From UTCFX2 sp963827155 (GTDB lineage: Bacteria > Chloroflexota > Anaerolineae > Anaerolineales > UBA4823), in the NCBI GenBank assembly GCA_963827155.1, contig CAWGZV010000002.1, positions 372,001 to 436,000 of the forward strand: a stretch of 64,000 bases of DNA. Reading direction: 5' to 3'. Below the pieces are notes generated by a model. The model was not told the DNA's origin. It was given only the letters and a program-made list of their open reading frames with translations, and did no database searches. The position numbers were made by a program, and so were the translations under genes. Positions 53,048 to 62,515 of the stretch are shown here, piece by piece (position 1 is the first letter of the stretch; every line of letters begins with the position of its first letter).

Positions 53048-54842
53048 ATGACAATTCAAATTGGACCAAACCGCCTGGTTGGAAACTGGCCGAAAATTGG
53101 CATTCGACCGGTAATTGACGGGCGAAGAAAAGGGATACGCGAATCACTGGAAGAAACAACGATGGGCTTAGCCAAAGCGGTTGCAGATCTGCTCCAGTCC
53201 AATTTGCGTTATCCGAACGGCGAGCCAGTGAAAGCGATTATCGCGGATTCGAATATCGGAGGGGTTGCTGAGGCGGCAGCCTGTGCAGAAAAATTTGCCG
53301 CGTGAGGGGGTGGGACTTTCGATCACGGTGACACCGTGCTGGTGCTATGGTTCCGAAACGATGGATATGGACCCATTGATTCCAAAGGCAGTTTGGGGTT
53401 TCAATGGTACGGAACGTCCAGGCGCAGTTTATCTGGCAGCGGTCCTGGCGGCGCACAATCAAAAAGGGCTGCCGGCTTATTCGATATATGGTCATGATGT
53501 CCAGGATTCTGGGGATAATGCGATCCCCGGGGACGTTCAAGAAAAACTTCTGCGGTTTGCTCGGGCAGGTATGGCGGTCGCGGTCATGCGCGGAAAATCA
53601 TATCTGGCAATGGGCGGTGTGTCGATGGGGATAGCAGGATCGATTGTCGACCACCCCTTCTTTGAGCATTACCTCGGTATGAGGGTTGAGACGATTGACG
53701 CAACCGAATTCCTGCGGCGAATCGAGCTGGGAATTTTCGATCCAAATGAATATGGGCGGGCGTTCAAGTGGGTGAAGGCGAACTGCAAAGAAGGGAAAGA
53801 CTTCAACACCCCGCAATTCCAACGGACGCGAATCCAAAAAGACCAGGATTGGGAAAAAGTGGTCAAAATGACCATAATCGCCAGAGATTTGATGGTCGGC
53901 AATCCAAAGCTGTCAGAAATTGGTTATGAGGAAGAAGCCATGGGTCACAATGCAATCCTGGCTGGCTTCCAAGGACAACGGCAGTGGACAGATTTTCAGC
54001 CGAACGGTGATTTCCTTGAGGCGATGCTAAATACTTCGTTTGATTGGGACGGCCCGCGCCAACCCTATTTGATGGCAACTGAGAACGACAGCTTGAATGG
54101 GGCGACGATGTTGTTGGGCTACCTGCTGACGAACACTGCTCAGATATTTGCAGACGTACGAACTTATTGGAGCCCGGAGGCGGTCAAGCGGGTAAGCGGA
54201 TATGAATTAAGCGGGAGGGCAGGCAACGGCTTCATCCACCTGATCAACTCGGGCGCAGCCACGCTGGATGCAACTGGAGCGCATGAAAAGGACGGTCAAG
54301 CTGTGATCAAGCCGTGGTGGGAAGTCAGCGAGGCAGAACAGAAGAAATGTCTTGAAGCGACCACCTGGTATCCGGCGATGACAGAATACTTCCGCGGAGG
54401 CGGCTACTCGAGCCAATTCCTGACACGAGGGGGGATGCCGGTTACGATGAGCAGGATCAATCTGGTGGACGGATTAGGACCAGCGCTTCAAATCGCGGAA
54501 GGATGGACAGTGGACTTACCCTCGAACGTCCACGAGCTGCTCAATGAGCGGACCAATCCAACCTGGCCGACGCATTATTTTGTCCCCAATTTGAAGGAAA
54601 GCGGGGCTTTCCGTGATGTCTATTCGGTTATGGCGAACTGGGGCGCGAACCACGGGGCGTTGAGCTTTGGTCATATTGGCGCGGATTTAATCAGCCTGGC
54701 AGCGATGCTCCGAATACCGGTGAGCATGCATAATGTCCCTGAATCGGAGGTTTTCAGACCATCCGCCTGGGCAGCCTTCGGAACAAGCGATCTTGAAGGG
54801 GCTGATTACCGGAGCTGTAAAAATTTTGGTCCGCTGTATTAG
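53048..54842 (+). CDS. fucI: L-fucose isomerase (one frameshift)
   Basis: ATG 53048 has GGAGG five bases before it; a GTG at 53030 is less likely. It begins RLVGNWPKIGIRPVIDGRRK then GIRESLEETTMGLAKAVADL. The frame breaks near 53295 (CAEKFAA-stop versus REGVGLSITVTPCWCYGSET). The rest is typical FucI: DMDPLIPKAVWGFNGTERPG, AGMAVAVMRGKSYLAMGGVS, MATENDSLNGATMLLGYLLT with the metal-binding Glu and Asp, and the C-terminal SMHNVPESEVFRPSAWAAFG. About 597 residues when joined, as expected. It isomerises L-fucose to L-fuculose. A kinase remnant follows. Confidence 0.9.
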
Positions 54843-54950
54843 CTCACGCTGCAACTTGATTCGCTAAACGGTTGATTATGCCAGACAAACGCTCCGTCCT
54901 AAAATGGATCACGATGCCAGATGGGCGCTTGCTGCTGAAAACAGGCAACT

Positions 54951-55070
54951 ATGCCAGACGATAGCTTGCTCGCGTTTGATTTAGGAGCCGCGAGCGAGAG
55001 GGCGATCATTGGAAGGCTCGAACCGGCAGATAGGACCCAATGGGACGAAAAAAATATGAACAGTGGCTGA
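54951..55070 (+). pseudogene. N-terminal remnant of an FGGY-family carbohydrate kinase
   Basis: Forty codons starting MPDDSLLAFDLGAASERAII then GRLE match the beginning of rhamnulokinase/fuculokinase-type FGGY kinases (FDLGASSGR-type phosphate loop). The open frame ends at 55070 and nothing of the remaining ~430 residues is present before the DUF4432 gene. Position between fucI and later sugar genes is where a fuculokinase would be expected. The rest of the 54843-55149 gap shows no gene. Confidence 0.6.
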
Positions 55071-55149
55071 CACTGGCAGAATAATAACGCCATAACTCGT
55101 AAGGGATAATAAATAAGAATCGAATCCATTCAGCGGTCAGGAGCGACCT

Positions 55150-56253
55150 ATGTCATCAAATGAGACTGTGATCCAGCTTTTCCCAGAAATGTTCGGAGGA
55201 TGCGAGCGAATACTGCTTGAGAATGAGGAATTCACAGTCAGTACATTTCGCTTTCACAGCGGAGTAATGGGGTTGCGCCTGAAAAATCAGCGAGGGGAGC
55301 TGGTTGTGCTGCCGTTTCAAGGACAGCAGATCTGGTCGGCTGAATTTGACGGACGACCATTAACCATGACTTCGATGTTTTCGGAACCGAGACCAACACA
55401 ATCTTTCCTGGAAACCTATGGAGGGTTCTTCCTTCACTGCGGCGCTACGGCGATGGGCGGACCATCCGCTCAAGACAATCATCCGCTGCACGGTGAGCTG
55501 CCGAATGCAGCCTATCAGAAAGCCTGGATCGTTTTTGGGGAGAACAAAAGAGGGCGATACGTCGGCTTGAGCGGGCAATACCAGCATATCGTCGCGTTCA
55601 GCACGAACTACATCGCCGAACCGAAGACACTGCTTTATGAAGGCTCGAGCGTGATTGATATCTCGCAAAGCATCACAAACCTGAAACATGCTCCGATGGA
55701 TTTAATGTACCTGGCGCATATCAATTTTCGTCCGGTAGATGGGGGAGAGATTGTTTACTCTGCTCTCCCAACCCCGGAACATGTGCGAGTCAGGAGCTCG
55801 ATCCCATCGCATATCACGCCTGGTCCGGGATATGCAGAATTTCTACAAACCCTGAAAATCCACCCAGAGCTTCACCACCGATTTGCGCCCGGGCAGGTCT
55901 ATGATCCGGAAGTCGTTTTCTTTATCGACTACCTGGCTGATGCTGAGGGGTGGGCTTACAGTATGCAGGTGCTGCCAGACGGCAGGGCGGATTACGTGCG
56001 CCATTCGATCAAACAGCTCGACCATGGGATCCGCTGGATTGTTCGCACAAAGGATCAGCAAGCATGTGGATTTATTGAGCCGGCGACTGCGGAAGTTGAA
56101 GGATACATTGCCGAAAAAGCAAAAGGAAATATTAAAACTATTCCAGCCGGTGAAAAGTGGAGCACAGCGATTCAGGTAGGAACCTTAAACGCAAAGGAAG
56201 CTGCTCATACTCGTGAGAAAATCGCTCAATTGATAGAATCGAACTCAAAATGA
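55150..56253 (+). CDS. DUF4432-family, aldose 1-epimerase-like protein
   Basis: 367 residues; AGGAGCGA before ATG. Galactose-mutarotase-like fold as found in DUF4432: VMGLRLKNQRGELVVLPFQG, QQIWSAEFDGRPLTM, PLHGELPNAAYQKAW (conserved HGE), VIDISQSITNLKHAPMDLMY then LAHINF. Such proteins accompany sugar isomerases and are thought to interconvert anomers or epimers. It overlaps larA by four bases and lies after fucI, so a role in fucose or related deoxy-sugar use is likely. Confidence 0.88.
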   Translation: MSSNETVIQLFPEMFGGCERILLENEEFTVSTFRFHSGVMGLRLKNQRGELVVLPFQGQQIWSAEFDGRPLTMTSMFSEPRPTQSFLETYGGFFLHCGATAMGGPSAQDNHPLHGELPNAAYQKAWIVFGENKRGRYVGLSGQYQHIVAFSTNYIAEPKTLLYEGSSVIDISQSITNLKHAPMDLMYLAHINFRPVDGGEIVYSALPTPEHVRVRSSIPSHITPGPGYAEFLQTLKIHPELHHRFAPGQVYDPEVVFFIDYLADAEGWAYSMQVLPDGRADYVRHSIKQLDHGIRWIVRTKDQQACGFIEPATAEVEGYIAEKAKGNIKTIPAGEKWSTAIQVGTLNAKEAAHTREKIAQLIESNSK

Positions 56254-57515
56254 ATCTCGAAATGCCGTATGGACACGAAAAAATTACAGTTGAACTGCCC
56301 GATCACGCAGAAGTGCTGAGGGGGGTCTATAAACCCGGACTTGAAAATGAAACTGCGGCGGTATTAGCGGCGCTGCGACAACCGATTGGCTCACCTCCTT
56401 TACGTGAGCTGGTAAGAGCAGGACAAAGTGCGGTGATTGTGCACAGCGATATCACCCGTGCGACTCCAAACGAACGGATTCTGCCGGTGATCATTAAAGA
56501 ATTGGAGGATTCGGGGGTCAATCGGAGTGATATCACTTTGCTTTGCGCACTGGGTACTCACCGGAAACAAACTGAAGCGGAAAACCGGAGGTTGGTTGGA
56601 GATTTTCTTGCCGATCATTATGCCTGCCTGCAACACGACTGCTATGACAAGGCGAGCCTGCAGTCTATTGGGGTGACTTCTTTCGGGAACCCGGTCAGCA
56701 TCAACAAAGTGTATCTCAATGCGGATATCCGGATTTTGACTGGATTTATCGAGCCGCATTTCTTTGCAGGCTTCAGCGGCGGACCCAAAGGGGTACTGCC
56801 TTCGATCGCTGGAATGGAGAGCGTGCTCTCAAATCACAGCTATAAAATGATAGCCGATCCTAAAGCTACCTGGGGAGTCACCGAAGGCAATCCAATTTGG
56901 GAAGAGATGCGAGAAGCAGCACTGCGAACATCGCCGACTTTTCTAGTGAATGTCGCGCTCAACCGCAATCGAGAGATCAGCGCGGTATTCGCCGGTGAAA
57001 TGATCGAGGCGCATCGACAGGGGTGCGAATTTGTACGTAATTCAGCGATGATCAAGGTCGACCGACCGTATGATATCGCCATCACAACGAACGGCGGATA
57101 CCCATTGGACCAAAACCTTTACCAGACTTTAAAAGGGATCAGTGCAGCAGAGCGGGCTGTTCATTCGGGTGGAACGATACTTATCTTCAGCGCCTGCCAG
57201 GATGGACTGCCCGACCACGGGATGTATGCCAAGCTGTTAAAGGATGCAGGCTCACCACAGAGGATGCTGGAAATGCTCGCCAAACCTGATTTCTTCGCCC
57301 CGGACCAATGGCAGACACAGATCCAGGCGCAGATTTTGCTTGATCACTCAGTATACGTTTACAGCGATGGGTTGAGCGACCAGCAGATTTCCGAAGCAAT
57401 GTATAAGCCATGCCGGGATATACCAGCCACACTTCGGGAAATCCTTCTCAGATATCCAGCAGATTCGCGCATCTGTGTTATTCCGGAAGGACCAGAGGTC
57501 ATCCCTTATCAATAA
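56250..57515 (+). CDS. larA: LarA-family nickel-dependent racemase/epimerase
   Basis: 421 residues, ATG overlapping the previous stop. LarA signatures: VIVHSDITRATPNERILPVI, ITLLCALGTHRKQTEAENRR, GFIEPHFFAGFSGGPKGVLP (with the Lys that binds the nickel-pincer cofactor) then SIAGMESVLSNHSYKM, and AITTNGGYPLDQNLYQTLKG. The family interconverts 2-hydroxyacids such as lactate and includes sugar-acid epimerases. Next to fucI it may act on lactate from lactaldehyde or on a sugar acid. The cofactor-building LarB/C/E are not in this window. Confidence 0.9.
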   Translation: MNLEMPYGHEKITVELPDHAEVLRGVYKPGLENETAAVLAALRQPIGSPPLRELVRAGQSAVIVHSDITRATPNERILPVIIKELEDSGVNRSDITLLCALGTHRKQTEAENRRLVGDFLADHYACLQHDCYDKASLQSIGVTSFGNPVSINKVYLNADIRILTGFIEPHFFAGFSGGPKGVLPSIAGMESVLSNHSYKMIADPKATWGVTEGNPIWEEMREAALRTSPTFLVNVALNRNREISAVFAGEMIEAHRQGCEFVRNSAMIKVDRPYDIAITTNGGYPLDQNLYQTLKGISAAERAVHSGGTILIFSACQDGLPDHGMYAKLLKDAGSPQRMLEMLAKPDFFAPDQWQTQIQAQILLDHSVYVYSDGLSDQQISEAMYKPCRDIPATLREILLRYPADSRICVIPEGPEVIPYQ

Positions 57516-57523
57516 AGCCCCTG

Positions 57524-59755
57524 CTAATCCATGAGGGAAGCAAGCGTAAGGTTATTTTGAACGAGGCGCTCAGCGAGCTCGGCGGCAAGCCATTTATGGA
57601 GACCGGCAGCCAGCTCGGGATTTTCAGCTTCCATCCGCCTGAGTGAATCCTCCTGCAGACGGTATAGCGTGCTTGGAAATGTAGCAACGACTGAAGCGCT
57701 GCGCGGCTCACCAAGGTAAAAACCAATTTCGCCAAAAATAGCACCAGAACGAATTGTACGCAGGCGGATCTCGTGTTGATCCGGCAAGCGCAGCCGGACT
57801 TCTGCAGCACCAGAATCCACAAGGAAGAGAGCGTTGCCTGGATCACCTTGTTCGATGAGGCGCTCACCAGTGGAAGCCTGGATCTTCTCCAGGTAACTCA
57901 GGAATTTAAATTCTTTGATGGGATCATTAAATATCCGATTGAGCTCTGATAGAAGAACCGTCTGGGGCTGCAGCATTCCAGGGTCTTCCATGGAAGCAAG
58001 CAGCCTGTCCTCGCACCATTCCATGGCTTCATCCAGGGTTGCGAAAAAATGTAAGCGGACAGCCTCGATATCGCAAAAACCGCTGCTCACAAGATGTTGA
58101 ATCATATCTTCCGGCAATCGTGCCATCAAGATATGGATGTTCATCTTTTCGGCAAGCTGCGACATCTTCAAGAAGCTTGAAGATGCGGAAGAATCCAAGC
58201 CACTTACCCTTGTGAAATTGAGGATCATATAGCGCACCTCAGGAAGATTGCGCATCTCAATTCGTTCGCGAATCTTGGTCAGCAAACTAAACGCCGTTCC
58301 GAAGAAAATATAGCCCTGGAGCTGAAATACGACCGTTTGGTCTCCAACTTCCCTTAGAAAATGGCGCTGAGCGGCAGATCGATCGACGGCGCTCATGAAA
58401 TTTGCCCCGGAAAGGGTGGCGCGCACCACGTCGGTGCGGCTGTAATTGATTACAAAAAGCGCAACTGCGATCAACAACCCGACTGCGATCGCCTGCAGGA
58501 AGCCTACAGCACCTGAAACGATCAGGATGATCCAAACGATTATGTAATCTGTGAGTGAAAGCTGGGAATAGGCGTCAACCAGCCATTCGACCAGGAACGC
58601 CAACCCCAGGAACAACAACAGACCCCCGAGTAAAGCCTTTGGGAAAAGCATTATTATTCCGGCGCCAAATATCAGTACAACACCGCAAAGCAAGGCTGCG
58701 ACCAACGGCGCGATTTGGCTGCGAGCCCCAATTTTATACAAGAGCAGAGATTCGGCGAGGATGTGGTATCCAACTGAGGCACCTGCCAGACCTGAAATCA
58801 GGTTGCCAATACCAGCAGTCTCCAGCTCATGATTGAGGTCCAGGTCACGACGGGTGGTGAGCTCAATGCTGCTAGCATTTAGAAGCAGCGAAACCACACT
58901 TATCATTAAGATTGAAGCGATTTTGTCTGCCTGCTGGAGGATCAGCCCCCAATCGACATTCCGCAGACTAGAAGGTGTAATAGGGATGAAAAAACTGCCC
59001 GACTCAAAAGGACCTAATAATAAACCCATCGAGACGGCCTCCTGGATGGTGTAGCTCGAGACCAACCTCCAGGCGTGAAAAATCAGGAACATCAATACAA
59101 TCATGCCCGGAAGGATCCAGACACTATTCGAACGACGATAAATCATCAGGAGTGTGACTGCAAAAATTAATCCCGGTAAAAATTGGGAAAGGATTGTCGG
59201 CTGGAACCATAAATTCAAATGTAGAATTTCGGGCATATCATTTAACATAACCGAAAAACCGCCGCGGACTAACAGCAAGCCGGTTGCAGCGAGGAAGCCG
59301 CCGATTACCGGGTAAGGGATGAAGCGGATCAGCCTGCCGAGTTTTAGACGGCCGAGAATCCAGAAAACGATCCCAACCAACAGTGTCGTGATCATGATGC
59401 TGGCGACAACGGTGACGAAAACCTGCTGGATGGGGGTATTGGCAGACATGCTTTGCATTATGGCTGCCGCCATTAACGCCAAGATTGCGGCGGCGCTATC
59501 CTGATGGGTGGCAATCAGAGCCGGATAGGAGGAAAAAAGGGCGCAGATGGTCAGCATTAAGACTGCACCGGCAAGGAGCAACCCAGCACCATGGTTTACA
59601 TAGGGTTCCAGAGGACCGGAGTAGATTAAAGCGGAAAACGATATCGCCAAAACGATGGTAACGCTTCCGGCAACTACCCCTCCGATCAGGTTAGGGAGGA
59701 AACTGGACGATTCCGTTTTCCAAAGATTTCGCAAGCTATTGGTACCCTCGCTCAT
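57524..59755 (-). CDS. SulP-family anion transporter with STAS and cyclic-nucleotide-binding-like domains
   Basis: 743 residues from ATG 59755 (GGAGGAAAAC ahead). The first ~430 residues are a SulP-type membrane domain (IGGVVAGSVTIVLAISFSAL, FIPYPVIGGFLAATGLLLVR, NLISGLAGASVGYHILAESL). A STAS domain follows (VRYMILNFTRVSGLDSSASS then SFLKMSQLAEKMNI). A CAP_ED/cNMP-binding-like domain comes last (GERLIEQGDPGNALFLVDSG, IRSGAIFGEIGFYLGEPRSA then SVVATFPSTLYRL). The sequence fits a nucleotide-regulated sulfate, bicarbonate or related anion carrier. It is convergent with larA, nine bases apart. Confidence 0.92.
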   Translation of the reverse strand: MSEGTNSLRNLWKTESSSFLPNLIGGVVAGSVTIVLAISFSALIYSGPLEPYVNHGAGLLLAGAVLMLTICALFSSYPALIATHQDSAAAILALMAAAIMQSMSANTPIQQVFVTVVASIMITTLLVGIVFWILGRLKLGRLIRFIPYPVIGGFLAATGLLLVRGGFSVMLNDMPEILHLNLWFQPTILSQFLPGLIFAVTLLMIYRRSNSVWILPGMIVLMFLIFHAWRLVSSYTIQEAVSMGLLLGPFESGSFFIPITPSSLRNVDWGLILQQADKIASILMISVVSLLLNASSIELTTRRDLDLNHELETAGIGNLISGLAGASVGYHILAESLLLYKIGARSQIAPLVAALLCGVVLIFGAGIIMLFPKALLGGLLLFLGLAFLVEWLVDAYSQLSLTDYIIVWIILIVSGAVGFLQAIAVGLLIAVALFVINYSRTDVVRATLSGANFMSAVDRSAAQRHFLREVGDQTVVFQLQGYIFFGTAFSLLTKIRERIEMRNLPEVRYMILNFTRVSGLDSSASSSFLKMSQLAEKMNIHILMARLPEDMIQHLVSSGFCDIEAVRLHFFATLDEAMEWCEDRLLASMEDPGMLQPQTVLLSELNRIFNDPIKEFKFLSYLEKIQASTGERLIEQGDPGNALFLVDSGAAEVRLRLPDQHEIRLRTIRSGAIFGEIGFYLGEPRSASVVATFPSTLYRLQEDSLRRMEAENPELAAGLHKWLAAELAERLVQNNLTLASLMD

Positions 59756-60039
59756 CTGTGTTTTCCTCCAAACAATATTGGGCATAATATTTCCCAGTTA
59801 CCATTCGGTCAGTCGGATTTTACGAAAATCTCGGCAGGTATTTATCTGAGGCTTAGAATGTAATTATACGGAGGAAAACCGTGCAGAGCAATAGACTAGC
59901 TAAGATAGCATCTCTTTTCACTTTGAAAATCCCTTATAATTGGCAGTTGGGTTTGACTATCGATGCACCTCCCTAAACCCTATGGGCCGATGAAGCCCAC
60001 CTGGAGATGCAAGCAAACTGTGCGCGAAAGGGATCATTT

Positions 60040-61011
60040 ATGAAAAAAGCTTTGGTATGCGGCGCTGGCGGATTTATTGGTGGGCATCTTGTAAAGAAGC
60101 TTAAGCGAGAAGGTTATTGGGTACGCGGGGTTGACATAAAACCCCATGAATGGAGCCCGAATTCTGCGGATGAATTCTTGTTGTTAGATTTGCGCGAAGC
60201 AGAGAACTGTGTTCAGGCATTGACCCTGAATGTAGGAAAATTCGATGAGGTTTACCAACTTGCGGCGGACATGGGTGGCATGGGTTTTATCCACTCGGCA
60301 GAATGTGAGATCATGCACAACAGCGCACTGATCAACATCCACATGATCCACAATGCCTCTATTCTGGGGATCCCGCGGTATTTCTTTTCATCATCGGTTT
60401 GCGTCTATCGAGATATGCAGCCTGGAGAGCCGGAGATGACCGAGGCGGAAGCCATCCCGGCGCATCCGGATAACGAATACGGTTGGGAGAAGCTGTATGC
60501 AGAACGTGCGGCGATGGCGTACGAACGCAACCGGGGGATCAAGGTGCGGATCGCCCGGTTTCAAAACTGCTACGGACCTGAGGGAACATGGAATGGCGGG
60601 CGAGAGAAAGCGCCGGCTGCGATCTGCCGGAAAGTAGCGTCAGCCGAAGACGGTGGTGATGTCGAAGTATGGGGAGATGGTTCTGCAATTCGATCCTATA
60701 CCTACGTGGGTGATATGGTCGAGGGAATCTATCTCCTGATGCAATCTGAACTGCAAGGGGCCGCCAACATAGGCTGCCCAGAATATGTGAGCGTGGATGA
60801 GCTGGTAGAAACGGTTGCAGAAATTGCCGGCAAGAACATCAAAATAAAACATGTCCCTGGACCGGTGGGGGTGCAATCCCGGAATTTCAGCAATGAGCGA
60901 ATTTATTCAACAGGTTGGAAAGCGAAGTACTTTCTGAAAGATGGGATCAGAGATACCTATCCTTGGATCGAGGAACAGGTCCGGATTGCCCGGATGAAAG
61001 AAGTGCGATAA
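60040..61011 (+). CDS. NAD-dependent sugar-nucleotide epimerase (GDP-mannose 3,5-epimerase-like)
   Basis: 323 residues from ATG 60040 (AAGGG upstream); the frame is open to 60007 but that start lacks a ribosome site. Extended SDR: KALVCGAGGFIGGHLVKKLK (GxxGxxG), VYQLAADMGGMGFIHSAECE, FFSSSVCVYRDMQ, catalytic NEYGWEKLYAERAAMAYERN (YxxxK), RIARFQNCYGPEGTWNGGRE, SIRSYTYVGDMVEG-like (AIRSYTYVGDMVEGIYLLMQ). It changes configuration of a GDP- or similar sugar nucleotide. It is the intact counterpart of the remnant at 49745. Confidence 0.9.
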   Translation: MKKALVCGAGGFIGGHLVKKLKREGYWVRGVDIKPHEWSPNSADEFLLLDLREAENCVQALTLNVGKFDEVYQLAADMGGMGFIHSAECEIMHNSALINIHMIHNASILGIPRYFFSSSVCVYRDMQPGEPEMTEAEAIPAHPDNEYGWEKLYAERAAMAYERNRGIKVRIARFQNCYGPEGTWNGGREKAPAAICRKVASAEDGGDVEVWGDGSAIRSYTYVGDMVEGIYLLMQSELQGAANIGCPEYVSVDELVETVAEIAGKNIKIKHVPGPVGVQSRNFSNERIYSTGWKAKYFLKDGIRDTYPWIEEQVRIARMKEVR

Positions 61012-61118
61012 ATCCATTTTCGTAACAATTCTAGCTTTCTGGTGATAAACTTAGAGATGAGCCGATTTAGAGCCCACATAAGCCGACTTCTCCACCGACC
61101 AAATTCCTGGAGTACGAC

Positions 61119-61998
61119 ATGCCCAAGGTGGCAATTGTTACCGACAGCACTACCTGCATCCCAAAAAAATTGATCGATGAGCTCTCCATTCGAACAATCC
61201 CATACTATATCCATCGAGGCAGCGAAGTGCTGCGTGATCTTGTCAACATCGATTGCGAACTCCTTCTATCAATGGCTTCCGTCTGCCACACAACTCCCAA
61301 AAACCGCCAGTCCCGGTCCGGGGGACTACGTCGAAGTTTACGAGCAGTTAGCCAAAGAGGATGCGGTCGAGGAAATCGCCAGCATCCACATGACCTCTAA
61401 GGGCAGCGGAGCTTACCAGGCGGCAATGGCTGCAAAAGCGATGATCGCCGAGAACCTGCCAGAACTGAAAATTGAGGTTATTGATACCTTCAATGTGTCG
61501 ATGTGCCACGGGTGGATGGCGATTGAAGCAGCCCGAAAGGCGATGGAAAATAATAATCTCGCCCAGATTACCTCGCGGATCAAACAGATGATCCCGATCA
61601 CAAGGATGATTCAAACCGCCGATACATTGAAATACTTATACATGGGTGGACGAATTGGACGAGCAAAACATCTGATCGGATCGCTGTTGAATATCAAACC
61701 CCTGATCGGGATGGAAAATGGGGAAATTGTTGCGCTAGGGACAGCTCGAAGCCGGAAACAGGCGTATCAGCAAATGGCGGATATGGTCGAGAAAAATGTT
61801 GGTCATGAAGCGAAGATCAGGATCGCCTATGTGCATGCAGCCGCGCTTGAAGAAGTTCAAAAGATTAAAATGCTGATTGATGAAAGACTTCAAGTGGTTG
61901 AGGAGCTGTTTTGTGAACTATCCCCCGCATTAGGAGTGCATACTGGACCCGGGACAGCAGGGCTGTGTTATTTTCCAGTGGCGAAAGAGAATTCCTAG
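61119..61998 (+). CDS. DegV-family fatty-acid-binding protein (one frameshift)
   Basis: About 293 residues in two frames; GGAGTACGAC before ATG. KVAIVTDSTTCIPKKLIDEL starts domain 1 and runs to VNIDCE. Near 61260 the frame changes and continues FYQWLPSATQLPKTASPGPG, DYVEVYEQLAKEDAVEEIAS, IHMTSKGSGAYQAAMAAKAM, then domain 2 IQTADTLKYLYMGGRIGRAK. These are the DegV hallmarks (TTSQPSPGD-like loop and GRI motif). DegV/FakB proteins hold fatty acids for a kinase (FakA), which is not nearby. Confidence 0.88.
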
Positions 61999-62071
61999 CG
62001 GAGAATGGGGGATTGTTTGAAAAGATGATCTGGTAATCGTCTTTATCGGATAGTCCGACCTGGATAGATGA

Positions 62072-62494
62072 TTATTGATCGTCGTCTGCTGCGATACCTG
62101 GCTGGTCGATCTCAAGGACTTCACCATGTAAATTAATTCGAACCCGGAAGCCAACCATCCCCAGGTAGGTGCGGGATTCTTCCGGGATGCCCATATTGAT
62201 TACCTGATCGAATTGTTTATCCAGGTTTCGAAGCTGGTTTTCGATGATTGCAACCGAGAACGGATCTTCGGCTCCCAACATTTTTGCGGTCTGCTCCCCC
62301 AACGCATCTTCATGACCCTGAATTGATTCGGAAATTGATTTTAAAACCTGGCGATCGACCTCTTCACTTGGGATATGGCGGCGAAAGCCGCTGTCATCAA
62401 CCACATAACAAGGCTCATCCCCAATCATGACTACCCCGACCGGGTGGTCGTTTTCATCGATCACCAGACCCTCGAATAAAGCATGTTTTGGCAT
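62072..62494 (-). CDS. Conserved-type hypothetical protein
   Basis: 140 residues. N-terminal small beta domain (LFEGLVIDENDHPVGVVMIG, DEPCYVVDDSGFRRHIPSEE) then a helical segment (DPFSVAIIENQLRNLDKQFD) and a C-terminal strand GFRVRINLHGEVLEIDQPG. Well-formed protein composition and conserved-looking charged patches, but no family recognised. It lies 21 bases downstream of the L,D-transpeptidase gene on the same strand, so probably co-transcribed. Confidence 0.7.
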   Translation of the reverse strand: MPKHALFEGLVIDENDHPVGVVMIGDEPCYVVDDSGFRRHIPSEEVDRQVLKSISESIQGHEDALGEQTAKMLGAEDPFSVAIIENQLRNLDKQFDQVINMGIPEESRTYLGMVGFRVRINLHGEVLEIDQPGIAADDDQ

Positions 62495-62515
62495 ACAGGA
62501 ATTATACCGCGCCAG

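Noticed and set aside
57499..57867. Overlapping open frames inside the SulP gene
   Set aside because: They are alternate-frame shadows of the cNMP-binding-like domain coding sequence.
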